Part shown: positions 40,166 to 48,591 of the stretch, piece by piece | Numbering within the stretch: position 1 is the first letter of the stretch | Layout: each line of letters begins with the position of its first letter | NCBI GenBank assembly: GCA_963798325.1 | Contig: CAWCSS010000002.1 | Location: 62,001-126,000 of the forward strand | Direction of reading: 5' to 3' | Source: Solirubrobacter sp963798325 | Lineage (GTDB): Bacteria; Actinomycetota; Thermoleophilia; Solirubrobacterales; Solirubrobacteraceae | DNA length: 64,000 nt | The notes under the pieces: model-generated | What the model was told of the DNA's origin: nothing | Seen by the model: only the letters and a program-made list of their open reading frames with translations | The model's database searches: none | Made by a program: the position numbers and the translations under genes

Positions 40166-40566
40166 CAGACGGCCACCGGCTCGAGGGCGCGCTCGAGGTA
40201 GGACTCGAGGTCGTCGTTGATCAGGACGTCGTGGAGCCAGGCGCGGCGCTCGAAGTCGATGATCTCGAGCTCCCAGACGCAGGCGAGGCCCGCGTCGACC
40301 AGTGGCTCCAGCGAGCCCGGCGAATCCAGTGGCGCAGCGTAGGCCGCGCGGTGGAGCTCGTTCTCGTGCGCCCACCAGTAGACGAGCCCGAGCCCGGCGG
40401 AGCGGGCGTCGTGGGCGATCGTGAACCCGGTCTCGCCCGCTGGAACCAGCGCTCGCAGCGACGAGACGAGCTCCGGCCGCGGGTCCGGCGCGTGGGTGCC
40501 GATGCCGTAGTGCTTGAAGCGGCCTTCGCGGCCGAGGTACGTCAGATGGCGGGGTTCGTGCGGCAT
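40165..40566 (-). CDS. Conserved hypothetical protein, first gene of operon
   Basis: 133 residues; starts MPHEPRHLTYLGREGRFKHYG and contains IAHDARSAGLGLVYWWAHEN. No family recognised. Translationally coupled to the DUF1579-like gene and divergent from the WYL regulator with 43 bp between, which holds a candidate operator. Confidence 0.65.
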   Translation of the reverse strand: MPHEPRHLTYLGREGRFKHYGIGTHAPDPRPELVSSLRALVPAGETGFTIAHDARSAGLGLVYWWAHENELHRAAYAAPLDSPGSLEPLVDAGLACVWELEIIDFERRAWLHDVLINDDLESYLERALEPVAV

Positions 40567-40589
40567 GGCCCGGACACTACGACCAAAAC

Positions 40590-40606
40590 AGGGCATATTC
40601 TGTCCT
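40590..40606. promoter_or_regulatory. Candidate operator of the WYL regulator
   Basis: AGGGCATATTCTGTCCT is an imperfect palindrome (6 of 8 positions match between AGGGCATA and the complement of the right arm) centred between two divergent genes and 3 bp before ATG 40610. YafY/PafBC-like regulators commonly bind such sites in their own promoter. Confidence 0.4.
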
Positions 40607-40609
40607 CTA

Positions 40610-41534
40610 ATGACCAAGGCAGAACGTGTGCTGGCGCTGCTCGAGGCGCTCCAGGACCGGGGCAGCGCGACCGGGCCGGAGCTCGCAGCGCGACTGGACA
40701 CGGACGTCCGCACGCTGCGACGCGACGTCACGGCCCTGCGAGCGCTCGGGTTCCCCGTCGAGGGCGCACGCGGGCGCGGTGGCTCCTACCGCCTCAGGCC
40801 CGGCTACCGCGTCCCGCCGCTGATGTTCACCACCGGCGAGGCCGTCGCCGTGACCCTGGGGCTGATGGCCGCCCGCCGCCTCGGCCTCGAGGCCGAGAGC
40901 GCCCTGGCCAAGGTCCGCCGCGTGCTGCCCGACCGCGTGCGCCTGCCGGTCGAGTCGCTGGAGGGCATGCTCGGCTTCACCGACGAGGTCGAGGCCGCGC
41001 CGCCCGACGGCGAGATCCTGCTGACGCTCGCCGACGCCGCCCGCCGCGGCCGCCAGGTGACGGCCCGCTACCGCGACTACGCGGGCAACGAGACCGAGCG
41101 CACGTTCAGCCCGTACGGCGTCGTCTCCCACCACGGGCGCTGGTACGTGCCCGCGTTCGACGACCGCCGCCAGCAACTCGCGCGCCCTCCGGGCCGACCG
41201 CGTGGTCGCCGCCGAGATCGGCACCCGAGGCGAGCCCCAGCCGACCGACTTCGACGCCGTGGCCTTCGTCAGCCGCACGCTCGCGCGGGTGCCGTGGGCG
41301 CACGAGGTCGCGGTCGTCCTGCACACCGATCCGGCGAGCGCCGCCCGCCACTTCCCCCCGACGCTCGCCGAGCTCGAGCCCGTCGAGCACGGCACCCGGC
41401 TGACGATGCGCGCGGAGTCACTGGACTGGGCCGCCCAGCTGTTGGCGGGCTCCGGCCTGGCCTTCACCGTCGAGACACCCGGCGAGCTGCGCCCGCGACT
41501 GCGAGCCCTCGCCGCGCGACTCGAGAACGCCTAG
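40610..41534 (+). CDS. HTH-WYL transcriptional regulator (one frame change)
   Basis: About 307 residues. N-terminal winged helix of HTH_11 type (ERVLALLEALQDRGSATGPELAARL, VRTLRRDVTALR), then the WYL domain (RYRDYAGNETERTFSPYGVVSHHGRWYVPAFDD) and the C-terminal WCX region ending LRALAARLENA. One extra G near 41185 shifts the frame; removing it joins QQL to RALRADRVVAAE. Probably a ligand- or nucleic-acid-sensing regulator of the divergent pair. Confidence 0.85.
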
Positions 41535-41704
41535 GCCGGCGGCTCCAAGTCCTCGGCCGGCACTTCCTCCATCGCGTGCACGGTGCACAGGAAGGGCCCG
41601 CCGAGCTCGCGGGCGTCCTTGATCTCCTGGGTGGTCAGCCGCGCGCCGCAGACGGAGCAGGTTCGCGCGATGGTGTCGTCGATGGTCCGCTCTTCGAGGT
41701 CCAT
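41531..41704 (-). CDS. Small zinc-ribbon-like protein
   Basis: 57 residues: CSVCGARLT then CTVHAMEE, giving C-x2-C and a C-x2-H pair that could bind one metal. It lies in the 3' part of the MFS gene's transcript, overlapping that gene's last 70 bp in another frame, and its stop overlaps the convergent regulator. Function unknown. Confidence 0.5.
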   Translation of the reverse strand: MDLEERTIDDTIARTCSVCGARLTTQEIKDARELGGPFLCTVHAMEEVPAEDLEPPA

Positions 41705-43080
41705 GATTGGACGGTAGCGCGATCCCGCGTGAGCGTGACCCCGATCATCCCCGCCAGCAATCCGGTCCCCGCCATCAGCCAGTACGCGCGGTGGAAATCG
41801 GCCAGGACAGGGGCGTCGCCGAGGATCGCCAGCAGCACCGAGATGCCCAGCACGGCGCCGAGCTGACGGAAGCAGGACGAGATCGCGCTGCCGGTGGCAA
41901 AGCGCGCGGGCGCGAGCTCCATCACCGCCGCGCTGGAGAACGACGCGAACGACAGCCCGACCCCCGTGCCGGTCAGCAGCGTCGCCGGCAGGAACGAGGT
42001 CACGTACGCGGGTGAGGGCCCCAGCCCGACCGCGAACACCAGGCAGCCCAAGGCGAAGCACAGGCCACCCGGGACCGCCGTCACGCGCTGCCCGTAGCGA
42101 TCGATGACCCGTCCCGCCAGCGCCGAGGACACCGCCGCCATCAGCGGCCCCGGCGTCACCGCCACACCCGCCCGCAGCACCGAGTAGTCCCAGATGCCGG
42201 TCAGGAACAGGATGTTGGCCAGCAGCACCGCGTAGAACCCGAGCGAGAAGACGAACACCCCCGTGCACGCCGCCGCGAACGACCGCACGCGGAACAGCGC
42301 GAGCTCGAGCACGGGATGCGGGTGCGCCATCGAGCGCCAGACGAACAACCCGAGTGCCACGACACCGAAGGCGAACGCACCGAGGACCCGCGCGCTCGTC
42401 CAGCCCCACGAGGGCGCCTGGACGATCGCCAGCGAGACCAGCCCGACGCCCGCGGCCAGCAGCACGATCCCCAACCCGTCCGGCACCGCCCCGCGGTCCG
42501 GGTCGCGCGTCTCGCGCAACAGCCGCCGCGCCGGCACCCACGCCAGCGCGCCCAAACCGAGGTTGACGAAGAACACCACCCGCCAGTCCGACCACGAGAT
42601 CAGCAACCCACCCAGCGACGGCCCGGTCGCCGCCGCCACGCCGCCGACCGCCCCCCACAACGCGGTCGCGGTCGCCCGCCGCTGGACCGGGAACTCCGGC
42701 AGCAGCAGCCCGAGCGACGTCGGCACCAGCAGCGCCGCGCCCGCCGCCTGCAGCACCCGCGCGCCCACGAGCACCGGCACCGACCACGCGAGCCCGCACA
42801 GGCACGACGCGATCACGAACAGCGCCAGGCCCCAGAAGAACAGCCGCCGCCGCCCCAGCAGGTCGGCGAGCCGCCCCGCCGGCACCAGCAGCGCGGCGAA
42901 GACGATGTTGTAGGCGTTCAGCACCCATGAGAGGCCGGCGACCGACACAGCAGGGAACGCCGCATGGATCGACGGAAACGCGACGTTGACGATCGTCACG
43001 TCCAGGAAGGCCATGAAGACGGCCACGGCGGTGACGAGCAGGACCTTCCAGCGACGGTCGAGTTTCTTCACGCAACGCAC
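41635..43080 (-). CDS. MFS multidrug exporter, DHA2 (EmrB/QacA) family
   Basis: 481 residues, about 14 membrane helices. MAFLDVTIVNVAFPSI (motif D1 with the Asp of helix 1), GRLADLLGRRRLF (motif A), ARVLQAAGAALLVPTSL and WRVVFFVNLGLG (motif C region) are typical of drug/H+ antiporters of the DHA2 branch. Divergent from an HxlR regulator 37 bp away that likely controls it. The last 25 or so residues are not typical and overlap the zinc-ribbon gene. Confidence 0.9.
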   Translation of the reverse strand: MRCVKKLDRRWKVLLVTAVAVFMAFLDVTIVNVAFPSIHAAFPAVSVAGLSWVLNAYNIVFAALLVPAGRLADLLGRRRLFFWGLALFVIASCLCGLAWSVPVLVGARVLQAAGAALLVPTSLGLLLPEFPVQRRATATALWGAVGGVAAATGPSLGGLLISWSDWRVVFFVNLGLGALAWVPARRLLRETRDPDRGAVPDGLGIVLLAAGVGLVSLAIVQAPSWGWTSARVLGAFAFGVVALGLFVWRSMAHPHPVLELALFRVRSFAAACTGVFVFSLGFYAVLLANILFLTGIWDYSVLRAGVAVTPGPLMAAVSSALAGRVIDRYGQRVTAVPGGLCFALGCLVFAVGLGPSPAYVTSFLPATLLTGTGVGLSFASFSSAAVMELAPARFATGSAISSCFRQLGAVLGISVLLAILGDAPVLADFHRAYWLMAGTGLLAGMIGVTLTRDRATVQSWTSKSGPSTTPSREPAPSAARG

Positions 43081-43117
43081 CCTACACGACCGCGTTTCAT
43101 CACGCTACGCTCTAAGG

Positions 43118-43591
43118 GTGCTCGGTCGCACCTACGAAGGCCAGAACTGCTCGGTGGCCAAGACGCTCGAACTCGTCGGCGAGCGCTGGACGGTGCTGAT
43201 CCTGCGCGAGGTCTTCTTCGGCCGCCGCCGCTTCGACGAGATGGCGGCCAACCTCGGCATCGCCCGCAACGTCCTCACCCAGCGCCTGCAGCGCCTGCAG
43301 GAGGAGGACGTCCTGACCAAGGTCGCCTACCAGCAGCGCCCCGAGCGCTTCGAGTACCGGCTGACCGACAAGGGCCTGGACCTGTGGCCGGTGATGGTCA
43401 CGCTGATGCAGTACGGCGACCGCTACTACGCGCCGGACGGCCCGCCCGTCGTGCTCACCCACCGCGACTGCGGCGGGGAACTCGACGCCCACCGCACCTG
43501 CCTCGAGTGCGGCGCCAAGCTCGGCGCCCGCGACGTCCGCGCCCACGAAGGCCCGGGCGCCTCCGTCACCCCTGTGACGAACGTCGCCTAA
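43118..43591 (+). CDS. HxlR-family transcriptional regulator
   Basis: 157 residues from GTG 43118. NCSVAKTLELVGERWTVLILREVFFG and RRRFDEMAANLGIARNVLTQRLQRL form the HxlR winged helix; after the domain a short metal-ribbon-like tail (DCGGELDAHRTCLECGAKL) is present. In this family Cys and effector binding often control a divergent gene; here that is the MFS exporter. The 37-bp gap must contain both promoters. Confidence 0.88.
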   Translation: MLGRTYEGQNCSVAKTLELVGERWTVLILREVFFGRRRFDEMAANLGIARNVLTQRLQRLQEEDVLTKVAYQQRPERFEYRLTDKGLDLWPVMVTLMQYGDRYYAPDGPPVVLTHRDCGGELDAHRTCLECGAKLGARDVRAHEGPGASVTPVTNVA

Positions 43592-43611
43592 CCAACCGCC
43601 TCCGGCGGGGT

Positions 43612-44547
43612 ATGGCCCGACAGATGCTCGAACTCCACGAGCTCGAACTCCATGGTCACGCGGTCACCTACCGCACGGCCGGGAGCGGGCCGCCGCTGCT
43701 GCTGCTGCACGGGATCACCAACTCCTCACAGACCTGGGAGCCGGTCGCCGACCAGCTGAGCGAGCACTTCACGATCCTCGCGCCCGACCTGCTCGGCCAC
43801 GGCAACTCGGCCACGCCGCGCGGCGACTATTCGCTCGGCGCCCACGCCAGCGGCGCCCGCGACCTGCTCACCGCCCTCGGCCACGAGCACGTGACCGTCG
43901 TCGGCCACTCGCTCGGCGGCGGGATCGCGATGCAGTTCGCCTACCAGTTCCCCGAGCGCTGCGAGCGCCTCGGGCTGATCTCCAGCGGGGGCCTGGGCCG
44001 CGAGGTCCACATGGTCCTGCGCGCCGCGGCGCTGCCCGGCGCCGACTGGGTGCTGCCCGTGCTCACCTCCGCGGGCCTGCGCAACGTCAGCCGCACCCTG
44101 TCCAAGGTGCTCCGCGTCTCCCCCAAGGGCGACCTCGCGATCCTCGCCCAGGGCTTCGCCTCACTCGACACCACCGGCTCACGCCAGGCGTTCCTGCACA
44201 CCGTCCGCGCCGTCATCGACACCGGCGGCCAGCGCGTCAGCGCCAACGACCGCCTGCACCTCGCGGCCGTCCTGCCGACGCTGATCGTCTGGGGCGAGAA
44301 GGACTCGATCATCCCGATCGAGCACGGCCGCGCCGCTCACGAGGCGATGCCCAAGAGCCGTTTCGAGGTCTTCGAGGACGCCGGGCACATGCCCCACCAC
44401 GACGATCCCGAGCGCTTCGCGGCCACGCTCACCGACTTCTGCGCCACGACCGAGCCCGCCCGCCTGGAGACCGACCACTGGCGCCCGCTGCTCACCGGGG
44501 CAGGGCCTGCTCCAGGGTCTGGACCTCCGCGAACAGATCACCGCTAG
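43612..44547 (+). CDS. Alpha/beta hydrolase
   Basis: 311 residues. LLLLHGITNSSQTW (oxyanion), nucleophile GHSLGGG, acid Asp in WGEKDSIIP, and His in DAGHMPHHDDPERF complete the triad. Similar to esterases and epoxide/ester hydrolases; substrate unknown. ATG 43612 or 43624. The last 56 bp overlap the convergent LigD-polymerase gene, where the C-terminal PAPGSGPPRTDHR looks like unconstrained tail. Confidence 0.88.
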   Translation: MARQMLELHELELHGHAVTYRTAGSGPPLLLLHGITNSSQTWEPVADQLSEHFTILAPDLLGHGNSATPRGDYSLGAHASGARDLLTALGHEHVTVVGHSLGGGIAMQFAYQFPERCERLGLISSGGLGREVHMVLRAAALPGADWVLPVLTSAGLRNVSRTLSKVLRVSPKGDLAILAQGFASLDTTGSRQAFLHTVRAVIDTGGQRVSANDRLHLAAVLPTLIVWGEKDSIIPIEHGRAAHEAMPKSRFEVFEDAGHMPHHDDPERFAATLTDFCATTEPARLETDHWRPLLTGAGPAPGSGPPRTDHR

Positions 44548-45430
44548 CGGCCACCCGCGCCAGCACCTCGTCCGAGACGAACGACAGCGGCGAGCCGTCG
44601 GCGCAGTCGGAGACCTCGTCCCACGTGACCGGCGTCGAGACCGTCGGGCGCTCCATCGCCCGCAGCGAGTAGACGTTCACCGTCGTCTTGTGGCGGTCGT
44701 TCTGCGACCAGTCGACGAACACCTTGCCCGTCCGCTTGGCCTTGGCCATGTCGGTGACGATGCGGTCGGGCGCCCGCCGCTCGAGGACCTGCCCGACCCC
44801 GCGCGAGAACGCCCGCGTGTCCTCGTAGGTCACGCCCGGCGTGTTCAGCGGCAGGTAGACCTGCATGCCCTTGGAGCCGGACGTCTTGGGGAAGCCGCGC
44901 AGCCCGAAGTGATCGAACGCGGCCTTCAGGTCCAGCGCGACCCGCGCGCATTCGACGATCGTCGTCCCCACCCCGGGATCGAGGTCGAAGGCGATCATCG
45001 TCGGCCGGTCGGCCTCGGGCGCCCGCGCCATCGGCGTGTGCAGCTCGAGGTCGGCGAGGTTGGCCAGCCAGACGACGGTCGGCAGGTCCTCGCACAGGCA
45101 ATAGTCGATGTTGCCCTCGTTGCGGCCCGACCACACCGAGGCGGTCTTCACCCACGCCGGCCGGTGCGACGGGCAGCGCTTCTCGTAGAAGTGCCCGCCC
45201 TCGACGCCATCCGGATAGCGCTTCAACGTCAACGGCCGCGCCCGCAGATGCTCCAGCAGGACCGGGGCGATCCGCGTGTAGTAGTCGATCACGTGGCCCT
45301 TGGTGAACCCGGCACGCGGGTACATGAGCTTGTCGAGGTTCGACAACGAGACCGGGACGTCGCCGACGGTGACCTCGACGCGCTTGGGCTGGGGCACGTC
45401 GAAGACGGTATCCGGGTACTCGGTCGCCAT
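44492..45430 (-). CDS. Stand-alone LigD polymerase domain (NHEJ primase-polymerase)
   Basis: 312 residues. LSNLDKLMYPRAGFTKGHVIDYY, LTLKRYPDGVEGGHFYEK, the catalytic DLDPG (AFDLDPGVG), SGSKGMQVYLPL, and FVDWSQNDRHKTTV mark the archaeo-eukaryotic primase-like LigD-Pol fold. It adds nucleotides or fills gaps during Ku-dependent end joining. In many bacteria this domain is fused to the ligase; here ligase and Ku are 11-13 kb away. Its ATG (45430) interlocks with the divergent gene's ATG in CATG. Confidence 0.92.
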   Translation of the reverse strand: MATEYPDTVFDVPQPKRVEVTVGDVPVSLSNLDKLMYPRAGFTKGHVIDYYTRIAPVLLEHLRARPLTLKRYPDGVEGGHFYEKRCPSHRPAWVKTASVWSGRNEGNIDYCLCEDLPTVVWLANLADLELHTPMARAPEADRPTMIAFDLDPGVGTTIVECARVALDLKAAFDHFGLRGFPKTSGSKGMQVYLPLNTPGVTYEDTRAFSRGVGQVLERRAPDRIVTDMAKAKRTGKVFVDWSQNDRHKTTVNVYSLRAMERPTVSTPVTWDEVSDCADGSPLSFVSDEVLARVAASGDLFAEVQTLEQALPR

Positions 45431-46106
45431 GTCCTCCCCAGAACACCGGCTCGACCGCTATCTGCATGAAGCCCTGGCCCTCGAGCGCACGCAGATCTCC
45501 ACGCTCGAGGCGCACCTCGCCCAGACGCCGCCGGGCACCTACCGGCGGCTGCTGGAGCGCCACCTGCTCCAGACCCGCGCGCACGCGCTCGCCCTCTCGA
45601 GCCGCCTCGACAGCGCCAACGGCCTCAGCGGCCTCGCCGTCGCCGCGCTCGGACAGGCGCTCGCGCTGGTCAAGCTGCCGCTGGGCCTGCTGCGGGGCAC
45701 GACCGACACGCGCGAGACGATGCTCGCCAACGCCAAGGACGAGTGCGCGAGCGAGGCGCTGGAGATCGCCGCCTACGACGCGATCGAGGCGCTGGCCGAG
45801 GCGATCGGAGACACCGACACGGCCACGCTCGCCCGCACCCACCGCCAGGACGAGGAGCGCATGCTCGCCGACCTGCGCGCCCTGATCCCGGCCCTGACGG
45901 CCGGCAGGACGGCCGCGGCCGCGCCGCCGCGGCCGGCCGCCGAGGACGCCGGCCAGGCGCCGTGGCCCGGCTACGACAACGAGGACACCCCGACGATCCT
46001 CATTCGCATGACCCCCGAGGATGCCCGCGCGGTGCGCGACTACGAGAGCCGCCACCGCCGCCGAGTGGCCATTCTCGAGGCCGCGCAGCAGGCGCTCACG
46101 GGATAG
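45429..46106 (+). CDS. Ferritin-like helical protein (DUF892-like)
   Basis: 225 residues. LDRYLHEALALERTQISTLEAHL, HLLQTRAHALALSSRL and CASEALEIAAYDAIEALAEA give a four-helix pattern with E/H repeats like DUF892/YciF ferritin-like proteins, associated with stress. A C-terminal extension (TILIRMTPEDARAVRDYESRHRRR) is added. Shares overlapping start codons with the LigD-polymerase gene (CATG). Confidence 0.6.
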   Translation: MSSPEHRLDRYLHEALALERTQISTLEAHLAQTPPGTYRRLLERHLLQTRAHALALSSRLDSANGLSGLAVAALGQALALVKLPLGLLRGTTDTRETMLANAKDECASEALEIAAYDAIEALAEAIGDTDTATLARTHRQDEERMLADLRALIPALTAGRTAAAAPPRPAAEDAGQAPWPGYDNEDTPTILIRMTPEDARAVRDYESRHRRRVAILEAAQQALTG

Positions 46107-46126
46107 GGCGTAGATTGGGGGGTCGA

Positions 46127-46729
46127 GTGGACAACGGCCCGCCCACCGCGCCTCGGCGCGTGATCGGCATCGCTGCCTCGGCCGGAGGTGTCGAGGCGCT
46201 GCGTCACGTCGTCGCGGGCCTGCCGGCCGATCTCGACGCCGCGGTGTGCGTCGTGCTCCACATCCCGTCCACCGGCCGCAGCCTGCTGGCGCCGATCCTG
46301 GACCGCGACAGCCCGCTCGAGACCGTCCTCGCGCGCGACGGTGAGCCGCTCAGGCGCGGCATGATCTACGTCGCGCCCGCCGACCATCACCTGCTCGTCG
46401 GTCCTGAGACGCTCACGCTCACCCGCGGCCCGAAGGAGAAGGGCGTCCGCCCGGCCGCCGACCCGCTGTTCCGCTCGCTCGCGGACGCCTGGGGCCCGGC
46501 GGCGGTCGCGGTGATCCTGTCCGGTGCGCTGGACGACGGCGCCGCCGGCGCGGTGCTGGTCGCCCGCGCGGGTGGGCGGGTGTTCGTCCAGGACCCGGGC
46601 GATGCTCTCGTGGCCGGAATGCCGTTGAGCGCGATCGCCGCCACCGTCCCCGATGCCGTGCTTCCCGCCGCCGGGATCGCCGCCGCGCTCGCCCGGCTCG
46701 ACGCGCCGATGCTGGAAGGCGCCGGATGA
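46127..46729 (+). CDS. cheB: CheB-type methylesterase, catalytic domain only
   Basis: 200 residues from GTG 46127. No receiver domain. Ser in GIAASAGGVEAL, His in VVLHIPSTGRSLL and Asp in LSGALDDGAAGA make the CheB triad. The gene stop overlaps the CheR-PAS start (ATGA). In many soil bacteria such CheB-CheR-PAS pairs belong to non-chemotactic sensory proteins; no receptors, CheA or CheW are present here. Confidence 0.92.
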   Translation: MDNGPPTAPRRVIGIAASAGGVEALRHVVAGLPADLDAAVCVVLHIPSTGRSLLAPILDRDSPLETVLARDGEPLRRGMIYVAPADHHLLVGPETLTLTRGPKEKGVRPAADPLFRSLADAWGPAAVAVILSGALDDGAAGAVLVARAGGRVFVQDPGDALVAGMPLSAIAATVPDAVLPAAGIAAALARLDAPMLEGAG

Positions 46730-48591
46730 TCGACACCGATCCGGCGTTCGAAGCGCTGCTCGAGTTCCTCAAGGACGCTCGTGGCGCGGATTTCACCGGC
46801 TATAAGCGCTCGAGCCTCGAACGCCGGTTCCACCGCCGCATGGAGACCGTCGGCTGCACGTCGTTCGGCGACTACCTGGACTTCCTGGAGGTCAACCCGG
46901 AGGAGTTCGAGCACCTCTTCGAGGCGCTGCTGATCAACGTCACGGAGTTCTTCCGCGACCCGCCGGCCTGGGAGCACCTGCGTGACGAGGTGCTGCCGGA
47001 CATGCTGGCCGCGAAGGCGCCCGACGAGCCGGTGCGGGTCTGGAGCGCGGGCTGCGCGAGCGGGCAGGAGGCGTACACGTGCGCGATCGTCCTGGCCGAG
47101 TTGATGGGGATCGACGCCTACCGCCAGCGGGTCAAGATCTACGCGACCGACATCGACGAGGACGCCCTCGCGCAGGCGCGCCTGGCGACCTACACCGCCA
47201 AGGAGATGGAGCACGTCCCCGTGCCGCTGCGGGAGACCTACTTCGAGCGCGCCGACCAGCGCTCGGCGTTTCGCAAGGACCTGCGCCGGACGGTGATCTT
47301 CGGTCGCAACAACCTCGTCCAGGACGCGCCGATCTCCCGCCTGGACCTGCTGATCTGCCGCAACACGCTGATGTACTTCACGGCCGAGACGCAGGCCGCC
47401 ATCCTGCGCCACTTCCACTTCGCGCTGCTCGACACCGGCGCGCTGATGCTCGGCCGCTCGGAGATGTTGATCTCCCACCGCGAGCTGTTCGCCGCCAACG
47501 ACCTCAAGCAGCGGATCTTCGTCAAGCTGCCTCGCCCGAGCGCCGGCGCGCGCGCCGCGGCCTTCGCCGCCGGCGACGGGCGCAGCTCGCGCGCCGACGA
47601 GGAGCGCACCAGCCGCGGGGCGGCGCTGGAGGTCGCCCCGCAGGCCCATCTGATCGTCTCCCGCACCGGCCGCCTGACATTCGCCAACCTGGCGGCGCGC
47701 GCGCTGTTCCGGATCTCGCGCGAGCACCTCGATCGCCCCTTCACCGACCTCGCGATCGCGCACGTCCCGGTCGAGCTGATGACCGCCGTCGAGCAGGCGC
47801 TGGGCGAGCGCCGGCGGATCGCGGTGGGCGAGGGCGCGTTCACGCCCGACGGCGGTGAAACGCGCCGGCTGGACGTCACCGTGACGCCGCTGCTCTCGCC
47901 CGAGAACGTCGCCGTCGGGGTCAGCGTGATCTTCGAGGACGTCAGCCGCTACGCCGCGATGCAGACCGAGCTCGAGAGCCATCGGCGCGATCTCGAGCTC
48001 GCCTACGAGGAACTGCAGTCGACGATCGACGAGCTCGAGACGACCAACGAGGAGCTGCAGTCCGCCAACGAGGAGCTGCAGACGACCAACGAGGAGCTCC
48101 AATCGACCAACGAGGAGCTCGAGACGATGAACGAGGAGCTCCAGTCGACCAACGAGGAGCTCGAGACGATCAACGACGAGCTGCGTGAGCGCACCGGCGA
48201 GCTCAATCAGGTCAACGACTTCCTGGAGGCGATCCTCACCTCGCTCGGCCTGGGCGTCGCCGTGCTCGACACCCAGCAGCGCGTCCAGGTGTGGAACCGG
48301 CGCGCCGAGGACCTGTGGGGCCTGCGCTCCGACGAGGCGGTCGACAACCACTTCCTCAGCCTCGACATCGGCCTGCCGTCCGAGCAGCTCGCGGGCGCGC
48401 TGCGCGCCGTCCTGAGCGGCGCCAGCGAGCGCGAGACGCGCGAGATCGAGGCCGTCAACCGCCGCGGGCGCCCGATCGTCTGCCTCGCGACCGCGCTCCC
48501 GCTGCTCAGCCCGTCCAGCACCGACGGCGAGGTGCCGCGCGGGGCGATCGTGATGATGGAAGACCGTCCGCCCGACGGCGACGACGGCTAG
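46726..48591 (+). CDS. cheR: CheR methyltransferase-PAS-coiled-coil-PAS signalling protein
   Basis: 621 residues. CheR N-terminal helices (FTGYKRSSLERRFHRRM), SAM motif VWSAGCASGQEAYTCAI, TDIDEDALAQA and ICRNTLMYF; a PAS at about residues 305-410 (LIVSRTGRLTFANLAARALF); a heptad coiled coil built from repeats of (T/A/S)NEELQ(S/T) and NEELE(T) at 48020-48180; a second PAS (LGVAVLDTQQRVQVWNRRAEDLWGL). No histidine-kinase domain follows, so output must be through methylation, binding or a partner. Operon with cheB. Confidence 0.92.
   Translation: MIDTDPAFEALLEFLKDARGADFTGYKRSSLERRFHRRMETVGCTSFGDYLDFLEVNPEEFEHLFEALLINVTEFFRDPPAWEHLRDEVLPDMLAAKAPDEPVRVWSAGCASGQEAYTCAIVLAELMGIDAYRQRVKIYATDIDEDALAQARLATYTAKEMEHVPVPLRETYFERADQRSAFRKDLRRTVIFGRNNLVQDAPISRLDLLICRNTLMYFTAETQAAILRHFHFALLDTGALMLGRSEMLISHRELFAANDLKQRIFVKLPRPSAGARAAAFAAGDGRSSRADEERTSRGAALEVAPQAHLIVSRTGRLTFANLAARALFRISREHLDRPFTDLAIAHVPVELMTAVEQALGERRRIAVGEGAFTPDGGETRRLDVTVTPLLSPENVAVGVSVIFEDVSRYAAMQTELESHRRDLELAYEELQSTIDELETTNEELQSANEELQTTNEELQSTNEELETMNEELQSTNEELETINDELRERTGELNQVNDFLEAILTSLGLGVAVLDTQQRVQVWNRRAEDLWGLRSDEAVDNHFLSLDIGLPSEQLAGALRAVLSGASERETREIEAVNRRGRPIVCLATALPLLSPSSTDGEVPRGAIVMMEDRPPDGDDG

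Noticed and set aside
48020..48190. Direct DNA repeats suggesting a CRISPR or minisatellite
   Set aside because: They encode the NEELQ/NEELE heptads of the CheR-PAS coiled coil in frame; no unique spacers.
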